A stretch of DNA of 32,606 bases from the NCBI GenBank assembly GCA_036736205.1, contig DAINMX010000055.1, positions 1 through 32,606 on the forward strand. The letters run 5' to 3'. The stretch comes from XYA12-FULL-58-9 sp001798605. GTDB taxonomy: Bacteria; Myxococcota; XYA12-FULL-58-9. The translations under genes and the position numbers were made by a program. Below, in pieces: positions 23,103-30,600 of this stretch. Positions within the stretch are counted from its first letter, which is position 1; every line of letters begins with the position of its first letter. A model generated the notes under the pieces. The model saw only the letters and a list, made by a program, of their open reading frames with translations. It was not told the DNA's origin and did no database searches.

Positions 23103-24362
23103 TCAGTAGAGAGCGCTGTGTTGTGGGAGCAAGGTGCCGTCTTTGAGCCCTTCGACCAATTGGTCCCGGGCAAGCTTGACGTCTTGTGCCCGCTTTTTGG
23201 TCCATCTGCCGAGTTTCGAGCCGGTCAACTTGTTTTCCAACTCGGTCAGGGAGTGATGCAACTTGGGGTGGGCAACGCCAAAACCAAAATTGACGGGGAA
23301 CGCCGTGCAGCCGATTTCGAACCCGCCGGTTTTCTTTTCCTCGTTGCTGATGCGCCCCGCCCAGAAGAGGCCGGTGACACTCACTCCATAGGCATCGCAT
23401 TGCAGGATTGGTTTGTAGGCGCGATAGGCGAAGAACTTGAGCACATAGCCCAATCCCCACTTTTTGATCTTCTGCATGAAGGTCAGCTCTTCGCTGCTTG
23501 GTTGCTCGAGCTGTTCGAGTCTGTCGAGCTTGGCAGATTTTCCAACTTTAGAGCGGACGTGCTTTGCCGTCTGTACTAGGTCGGCGCAGGGACCCACCAT
23601 GCTGCACAGGTCACCGCTGGGTTGAAAGGCGAAGCGCCACTGTCGTCGATTGGTTTCGGGATTGCGTTCAGAGAAACCAATGCCGGGGGCAAATCCGAGC
23701 CAATACACGCCCGGTTGGCTCCACAGGGTAATGGGCATCTGCGCCGCGCCGCTGAGACGGTCATGCCATTTTTCCGTGCGCAGGGCGGAAAGTGCTCGGC
23801 CGAGTTTGCCGAGGCCTTCGTATTTCGAGCCCAGGTTCTCCCTATGTTTGCGCAGCGCAGTGAGGTCAGCCAGTTCTTGCTGATTGAGCTGGGACTCTGG
23901 CCGGGGTTCGGGATTGACGCCTTTTTGCCCATCAAAGAGGATTGCAACCATCTCTTCTTTGACAGTGGCGATCTGTTTTTGCAGGTTCTTCCGCTCCTGC
24001 CGGATGAGCTTAAACGTGGCATTTATGCGGCGCTTGGGACCGACTTTTTGCTCCTGTACACGCAGGTCCAAAAGGCTGCTGCCGGCCGACTCGGTTTGCT
24101 CAGTCGCCGTTTTGCTCGCCAGCATTTGTTGCCACTGAACGCACGGTGTATCGGTGCCGCCGAGGGTCTTCCCCAGGGCAACGATGCTGTCGCAGCCGAC
24201 GTGTTCCGAGTCTGTCGGCCACGCCGTGTTGAGTATTTCATCCGCTTTGGTTTTCTTGTCAGCAAACGCTGGGTCATGAGTGAGGTCGTGGACGTCACTG
24301 CAGATTTTTTGGAAGGTCGTGTCGGCCCGCAGTTGGCCAGTGTTTCCAGACACGCCTTTCAT
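23103..24362 (-). CDS. Unrecognised 420-aa protein in the amylase cluster
   Basis: 420 aa from MKGVSGNTGQLRADTTFQ; the frame is open to an ATG at 24449 and neither start has a good Shine-Dalgarno. I do not recognise the family. The N-terminal third has paired cysteines (KICSDVHDL ... VGCDSIVALGK ... TPCVQW). Residues about 120-200 are a charged coiled coil (KRRINATFKLIRQERKNLQKQIATVKEEM). The C-terminal half looks beta-rich and Gly/Trp/Phe-rich (PGVYWLGFAPGIGFSERNP, FEIGCTAFPVNFGFGVAHP). No signal peptide or membrane helix is visible from either start. It lies between the 1040-aa amylase and the TPR gene on the same strand, so it is likely part of the same system. Confidence 0.7.
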   Translation of the reverse strand: MKGVSGNTGQLRADTTFQKICSDVHDLTHDPAFADKKTKADEILNTAWPTDSEHVGCDSIVALGKTLGGTDTPCVQWQQMLASKTATEQTESAGSSLLDLRVQEQKVGPKRRINATFKLIRQERKNLQKQIATVKEEMVAILFDGQKGVNPEPRPESQLNQQELADLTALRKHRENLGSKYEGLGKLGRALSALRTEKWHDRLSGAAQMPITLWSQPGVYWLGFAPGIGFSERNPETNRRQWRFAFQPSGDLCSMVGPCADLVQTAKHVRSKVGKSAKLDRLEQLEQPSSEELTFMQKIKKWGLGYVLKFFAYRAYKPILQCDAYGVSVTGLFWAGRISNEEKKTGGFEIGCTAFPVNFGFGVAHPKLHHSLTELENKLTGSKLGRWTKKRAQDVKLARDQLVEGLKDGTLLPQHSALY

Positions 24363-24522
24363 CCCACGCCCCCATGAGTGGGGAAAACATCCTTCTTGCT
24401 GACGAGGCGTACAAGATTGTGGGGTCTTTGCGTGGGAGGCGTCATACACAAAGATTATCGCTCAAAACCTACTGATGTTGCTGATGTTATTTTTTGTTTC
24501 GGCAACAGCAATGACACGTGGA

Positions 24523-27500
24523 TCAGACCTTCGTCAAGATCACTGCGGACTCGGCACCTAACCAAAGGTCGATGGTGGGCTTGTCTTGGCTGCCGCGAAC
24601 TTTGACGATCCGATCATGGTCGAGGCGATCACAAAGCAGGTCTCCTGGGGCAAAAACCTCGGGATCGAGACGCAAGCTTTTCGCTTCGGCCTCGCTGCCG
24701 GTGAAATTGCCAGCGACGATGATTTCGGAGCCAGGGAGCTTGCGGGCAAAGGCAAACATGTCAGGCCGATCGTCGCGCTCCCAACGGATGTCGGTATCCC
24801 CAAGGCGCAGCTCATCGAGCTCAGCGTGCAAAGCGTTGAGCCTGCTCATGAGTTGGTAAAGCTCACTGTTCTCGTCGAAGTTATCTTGGCCGGGTTTGGG
24901 GACGGTTGTGTATCGAAGCTCGGGATTTTCGAACATGTCCTCGCGACACCAGGGATCGGCGCCACCCGAGAAGCCCTGCTCTGAGCCGTAATAGACGATG
25001 GGCATGCCCGCGACGCCGTACAAGGTCGTCAGCACGGCGGCATAGAGTTTCTTGTTGCCACCGATATCGTGCAAGAATCTCGGGAAGTCGTGATTGTCTG
25101 CGAACTTTCCGTTGAGGGTGGGCTCGGCATAGAACTCGTTCATGCCGCGCAAGATATCGCACAGGGTGCTGCTCGGTGCACCTTGGGCTACTGCTTTGAG
25201 GGCAAAAAACAGCGGGTGGTTGAGAGGCGCGAGGTTCACACTGCCGCCGTCTTTGAGGTCAACCTTGGTGGCGGGCAGTTGTTCTTGTGGCCTTCCCGCG
25301 AGGTACTCGGGCATGAGTAGGAAGTTGTCTTTGCCAATCTTTTTGGCAAAGCGAAGGATTTCGGCGTTGAATCGATCCCAGAAAGCTTTTGGTGCGTGTT
25401 TGACGGCGTCGAGGCGGAAGCCATCGAGATCGAAGTTGGCGATCCACCATTTGTAGGTGTCAGCCAGTGCGCGGAGAGTCCGGGGATCTTCCGTGTCGAG
25501 GTCAGAGAGCTGGCCGAAAAGGTCGCCGTTGTGTGTCTTGTTGGCATCCTGCCAGTCGTCGCAGGCACCCTGGTCGTGAAACTCAAGCTCCTGGGGAATC
25601 GTTGCTGGTCGATCCGAGCGAAATCGCGCGCCCGGAATCTTCTTCTCGGAGAATCCGTGGTGTCCTTGGGGGTACTCGCGCACATCGGCGGTGTGGTTTG
25701 GCACCACATCCAGAACGACTCGCATGCCGCGACGGTGGCACTCATCGACGAGCTCGCGTAGCTCCGCGGCGGTCCCACGGGATGGGTCTACGCCAAGGGC
25801 GTTGATGGCCGAATAGCCATGATAGGTGCCGAAGTTCTGCGCCAGGGGTGACAACCACAGGGCGTTGCAGCCAAGATTTTGAATGTAATCGAGGTGGGCG
25901 CGGACGCCAGCGATGTCGCCACCGTGGGATTTCCAAGGGTCCGAGGGATCAAAACCGGCCCAACCACGCTCGTCATTATCGGTGTCGCCATTCGCAAACC
26001 TGTCGACCATGACAAAGTAGAAACGACAGTCCCGCCAATCTTTGGGGGACGCTGTGACATTGCCAGCAGGGATCAGTCGTACGTCCTTGATCGATCTCGC
26101 TCCTGCGACCAGTCTCGACGTCCGTTCGACATTTGAAAGAAGCAAGGATTGGTAGGGTTCGAGCGCCGGCACGTCGATGAAGGTTTTCCCGTTCGCGTCC
26201 ACTTGGACCGTGAGCTCGAGGCCGCTGTGGAAGTCTTTGAGCCTTGCCCCTGCCGCGAGGGCGATTGGTTGGCTCATGTAGATGCGTTGCGATTGGCGCT
26301 TGGTTTTGCCGGTGTTGACAACGGCGATCGTTGTGTTGCCCTCGTACTGTCGGGCGAACGCGAACAGGGGACCGTTCTCAGCCCACAACGGATAGGTCGA
26401 GCCACGACGAAGCTCGGGAAGCTCCTTGCGCGGTGTGTAAAGGAGATTCTGGGCCGCTCGGAGCACGGAAGGGGCGGCCGTCAGGGAGGTCACCGGTACA
26501 CCGGGCCACGCAGCTTGTAGCGTTAGGGCCGCGTTGAGCTTGGCGTTGGGCTTGGCGTTGGGCTTGGCGTTGGGCGCGCCGAGATCCGTAACGCCGTCGA
26601 TTGTCGTGTAGGCGAGGTTGGGTAGGATGAGCTGGTCCTGCTTAGTCAGAGCCTGCTCGAGGGGCCAGGTTCCTCCCTTGTCGGCGAATACTTCGGCAAA
26701 CGCCTGGGCTTGAGTAACGGCAAAGGCGGCGGCAAAGGGTGCGTCGGGATGCATGCGACTCTTGATGTACCCGGTATCCACAGCGTCCCCGGTTTGCTCT
26801 GGGACCAAGTTGAAATTCTTCAGGCCGAGCTTGCGCACGGCAAGGCTCACATGATGGCCTAAGGTTGCCCGTTCTTCCTGGGGGATGTGCCCCATGGAAT
26901 CGAGACGGATCGCGTCGATACCACTTTGCTTGACAAAGGTAGCTGCCAACTTGGCGAGGGATTGGAACAGAACGTCTCCCCGAGCGGTGGTGCAAAGGCA
27001 ATTGAGATCGAGCATCACCCGGATGCCTCGTTGATGCGCTTCGTTTACGAAGTGCCGCAGGTAAGCCATCGTGCCGACGGGTGTGTTGAACTCTGTGACG
27101 CCATGGTTCTCGGTCACATCGATTGGGCCGAGCAATACATTATTGGCGCCGAGGGCCGTCACCTGGCAAAGTTTCGCGATGGCGCCCTCGAGAGAGTCGT
27201 TCTGCAGGGAAAGACGCACAGCTCGGGCGTCCTCCCAAGAAAGTGGTGAAGGCAGAATGCTGATGGCAGGGGCGTCGATCGGAATGCCCGTTGTCCTCTG
27301 TTCCTGTTGGATGGAGGCGACTGCCGCACGACACAGCTTGGTGACGGCTTGGGAGAAGGAGTAGCGCCGCCCTTCGGGGATCTCGTAGAGTTGGTTGTGC
27401 CTGAAGGCACCGTGGAGGTAAGAATCGATCTTGCCGATTTCCTCGGCAGAGAACGCGAGCTTATGGCCTTCAATGTATCCTCCACTTTGCAAACCCTCTA

Positions 27501-27645
27501 GGAGAGCCACCGTGGCGGCGTGGAGATCTCGGCCGGTTACATATTTGCGCTCGTTATGACTGAGCTCTTGCGTCAGGTGCAGAAGATAGGCCGCGTATTG
27601 CTCGATGGAGAATGGGACCGGCCCGGCTCTGTTTGTTTCCACCAC
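24523..27645 (-). CDS. Tandem GH13 protein: new N-terminal domain, degenerate amylase half, intact alpha-amylase half
   Basis: 1040 aa. GTG start at 27645, 10 bp after the previous stop codon, with GAGG overlapping that stop: translational coupling. Residues about 10-115 are a domain shared with the 1638-aa neighbour (EIPEGRRYSFSQAVTKL). Residues about 125-350 are a reduced GH13-like barrel: RVMLDLNCLC, AIRLDSMGHIP and NLVPEQTGD echo regions I-III, but the region I N-H is lost and no region IV D-N-H-D is visible. A NAKP-repeat linker (357-372) and an amylase-type C-terminal beta domain follow (FAFARQYEGNTTIAVVN). Residues about 535-1040 are a complete GH13: DVVPNH, nucleophile D746 (GFRLDAVKH), acid/base E780 (LLMPEYLAG), D853 (FADNHDFPR), and its own C-terminal beta domain. 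No signal peptide. Likely hydrolyses alpha-1,4-glucans; subfamily not assigned. Confidence 0.92.
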   Translation of the reverse strand: MVETNRAGPVPFSIEQYAAYLLHLTQELSHNERKYVTGRDLHAATVALLEGLQSGGYIEGHKLAFSAEEIGKIDSYLHGAFRHNQLYEIPEGRRYSFSQAVTKLCRAAVASIQQEQRTTGIPIDAPAISILPSPLSWEDARAVRLSLQNDSLEGAIAKLCQVTALGANNVLLGPIDVTENHGVTEFNTPVGTMAYLRHFVNEAHQRGIRVMLDLNCLCTTARGDVLFQSLAKLAATFVKQSGIDAIRLDSMGHIPQEERATLGHHVSLAVRKLGLKNFNLVPEQTGDAVDTGYIKSRMHPDAPFAAAFAVTQAQAFAEVFADKGGTWPLEQALTKQDQLILPNLAYTTIDGVTDLGAPNAKPNAKPNAKLNAALTLQAAWPGVPVTSLTAAPSVLRAAQNLLYTPRKELPELRRGSTYPLWAENGPLFAFARQYEGNTTIAVVNTGKTKRQSQRIYMSQPIALAAGARLKDFHSGLELTVQVDANGKTFIDVPALEPYQSLLLSNVERTSRLVAGARSIKDVRLIPAGNVTASPKDWRDCRFYFVMVDRFANGDTDNDERGWAGFDPSDPWKSHGGDIAGVRAHLDYIQNLGCNALWLSPLAQNFGTYHGYSAINALGVDPSRGTAAELRELVDECHRRGMRVVLDVVPNHTADVREYPQGHHGFSEKKIPGARFRSDRPATIPQELEFHDQGACDDWQDANKTHNGDLFGQLSDLDTEDPRTLRALADTYKWWIANFDLDGFRLDAVKHAPKAFWDRFNAEILRFAKKIGKDNFLLMPEYLAGRPQEQLPATKVDLKDGGSVNLAPLNHPLFFALKAVAQGAPSSTLCDILRGMNEFYAEPTLNGKFADNHDFPRFLHDIGGNKKLYAAVLTTLYGVAGMPIVYYGSEQGFSGGADPWCREDMFENPELRYTTVPKPGQDNFDENSELYQLMSRLNALHAELDELRLGDTDIRWERDDRPDMFAFARKLPGSEIIVAGNFTGSEAEAKSLRLDPEVFAPGDLLCDRLDHDRIVKVRGSQDKPTIDLWLGAESAVILTKV
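26531..26576 (-). repeat. 12-bp tandem repeat encoding a NAKP linker
   Basis: The unit GCGTTGGGCTTG and variants begins at 26531, 26543, 26555 and 26567 (nearly four copies) inside the 1040-aa gene. On the coding strand it gives NAKP-NAKP-NAKL. Copy number in such repeats can vary without breaking the frame, changing linker length. Confidence 0.75.
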
Positions 27646-27655
27646 GACCGTTGCC

Positions 27656-30600
27656 TCAGTCGATTTGTATCAATGACACGCCGTGCGGAGGGAGCAGAAC
27701 GCTCACGCCACCTTGTGTCAAGTCTTGGGCCGTGGAGGTCTTGTTCTCGAGGGGCTCGCCGAGCAAAGATGTCAGCTTCACCTCCCCCGGGGACAAGCTC
27801 ATCATGCCCATGGCATGGTCGGGAATGCGAACCGTCGGGTTGAATGTCTGATTGTCAGACAGGTTGACCACGACCAGAGCCCGGTGGCCTTGGTCGTCGT
27901 AGCGCAAGAAACTGTAGACATGCTCGCCCGGCCCGTAGTCGTCAAATCGGGTGTTGTGTGACTGCAGGTTATAGCGCGCACCCTTGGCAAAGGGCGCAGA
28001 CTTGGTGAGGCCATTGATCACGCGATAGAACGATCGCAACTCCCGCTGCTCGGGGGTGAGGTTGGCTTCGTTGTAGCTGTGATCTTTGCCCACCCAGTTG
28101 GCGTGTGCGGGCATGGTCCAGTAGTCAAAAATCGTGGTGCGGGAGTTGCCGCCGCCAAATCCGGCTTTGCCATCGGCGGTTTCGCCAATCTCTTGGCCGT
28201 TGTAAAGAAGATTGGGGCCGCGGGTACCGAGAAACAGAATCGCCGCCATGGACTTTCCAGCCGCGGCGTTGCCCATGCCACTGTTCCAGAGGTCATCGGG
28301 GCGCCTGGCGGCGGCGATGCGCGGCTCGTCGTGGTTTTCGGCGTAACGTACGAGGTGATCTTCGATGAATGCGTGTTTTTCCAACCAGCCGTCAATATCG
28401 TTGGCCCACTTGGATCCCGCGATGACTTCGCGCAAGCCGTGGTAGAGCTCCGCGTCGTAGACACCATCGAAACCAGCTTCGACGAGCTTTCCTAGGGTGA
28501 AGCCTTCAACACGATCGGGAGAAGTCTCATAGGCTTCGCCGATGAACTTGAACTCTGAATCGCGGTTCTTTGCGCGCGCAATTGCCCACTTCCAAAATTC
28601 GATGGGTACGACGTGGGCGTAATCAACTCGAAAACCCTCGATGCCCATGCCCTGCCAGTAGGCGATGATTTGATCCATCTTGACCCAAGTGTCGGGCAAG
28701 GGATCGATACGAAGCTCACCGGTCTTGGGGTTGAGGCCATAGTTAAGCTTGACGGTTTCGCACCAATCGTTGTCGCCCACTTCATAGGACATGGTGTTGC
28801 CCGTCATCCGGGGGGGGTGTCCAGGGCTACCATCCTCGCCGGCAAACTTGCCATCGGCACCTTCGGGGGCGTTCTTGCGGTTGATGGTGAGGCCGCGACC
28901 AGGCTCGTCATTGAGGTAGTAGAAGTTATTGTCGAGGTCAAAGAACTTCGATCGGTCGTCGCCACTGCCAAAGTCGAGATCGGGGCGAACTACACTGTGG
29001 TAGGAGCGCGCCACGTGATTCGGCACCATGTCGATCATGGGCTTGAGGCCCTTGGCCTTGATGCGTTCGATGAGTTCTTTGAACTCCGCCAAACGATTGG
29101 CTGGGTTGTCAGCGTAGTCGGGGCAAACGTCGAAGTAGTCTTTGATGGCCCAGGGACTGCCGGCTTTGCCCTTGAGGATGTCGGGATCATCCGCTGGCAA
29201 GCCAATGTCGGAGTAATCGGTGGCTGTTGCCTGGCGCAATACGCCGCTCAGGTACACGTGGGTGTGGCCTTGTTTTTTGATCTCTTCGAGGGCCGCATCG
29301 TTGATATCCGAGAACTTGCCGACGCCATTGGTGTGGATGTCGCCATCGACTTGATTGGTGCCGTTGACGTTGCCAAAGGTGCGAACCAACAACTGGTAGA
29401 CAACCGCACGGTCGGTGTTGTGGCTTGCGCGTTCTTTCGTCCGTTCCAGATTGATCGCTCGGGCTTGCTTGTTGTCCGTGGTTACCATGTTCTGGCTCGG
29501 AGTGGCACGTCGCTTTTTGTGCAATCCCTGCACCCCTAGTATCGACAAGCCATTGAAACTTGCGTTGGCCTTGGCCCACAGGGAGTGGGCATGGGGGTCA
29601 AGGGTCACGTCGAGGAGGGGTTCGTCTTTGCTGCCGCCGACGGTCAACCGGTCGCGGGGATGGAATTGGTCGATGACACTATCGCCTGGTTGGAAGATCT
29701 GGGGATCTAGGCGGATAGTCTCGGCGCGGCGCATCTTGTCGGTGGGATTGGCAACGAATAGGACCTCCGTGCCCTCAAGCTTGCGGGCAAAGGCATAGAT
29801 GTCGCAGCGGTCGTTTTTCTCCCAGCGCACCTGTGTGGATCCGTATTGGAGGACGGGTAGGGCTGCGCGCAATGATTGCAGCTTCTTGACGTAGTCTGAA
29901 CCGTAGGACACGCACGGCAGCCCCGGGGCACAAAACATGGTGGCCAAAGCTGTGTCTCGGGCTACAGGATTGTCGTCGACCAAGTCGAGGAAGCGTTCGA
30001 AGTCGGGTCTGTTGATGGAGTTGAAGACGACGTTGGTCCGAGTTTCAACGTCGAGCTCTCTCAGGGCAGCGCCAATCTGACAGCTGGGGCCACCGGTGAA
30101 AGTGCAGCGAAGGGCGGAGGAAAATGAGGGGGGAGTAGAATCCAGGGCCACCAACAGGAAGTTGTCCTTGCCGATCTCGCGGGCGTGACGGATGACCTCG
30201 CCGTTGAACTCATTCCAGAACTCCTGCGTTCTCCCCGCTTCATGCAATCTGAATCCGTCGAGGTCAAATTGACTCATCCACCATTGTTGAACTCGTGCCA
30301 GGCTCTTGGGGGAGGAGCGCTTCGATGCACCCATGACCGCACGTGGCTCCACCACGACATCGAGAATGATGCGCATGCCGCGTTGGTGACACGCGTCAAC
30401 GAGTCGCCGCAGATCTTCGGCGTTGCCGCGGGAAGGATCCACCCCGAGAGCATTGATGACCAGCTTGTCCCCGTAGGCGTGGAGCCCGTGGGCCACTGGG
30501 GTGAGACAGAGGGTATTGCACCCGAGCGCTTGAATTTCGTCGAGGTGTTGGGTGAGGCCGGGCAAATCGCCAGCGTGGGATTGTTCGGCGTTCGCAAGGT

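Noticed and set aside
23071..23460. 130-codon extension of the TPR protein
   Set aside because: It overlaps the upstream gene throughout, is Arg/Pro/Cys-rich, and a GTG with a good Shine-Dalgarno exists at 23070.
24474..24560. 28-codon plus-strand frame starting MLLMLFFVSATAMTRG that looks like a signal peptide
   Set aside because: No ribosome binding site, ends almost at once, overlaps the amylase 3' end; most likely chance in an AT-rich gap.
28613..29539. 308-aa plus-strand open frame opposite the giant amylase
   Set aside because: Antisense to conserved GH13 motifs; no domain.
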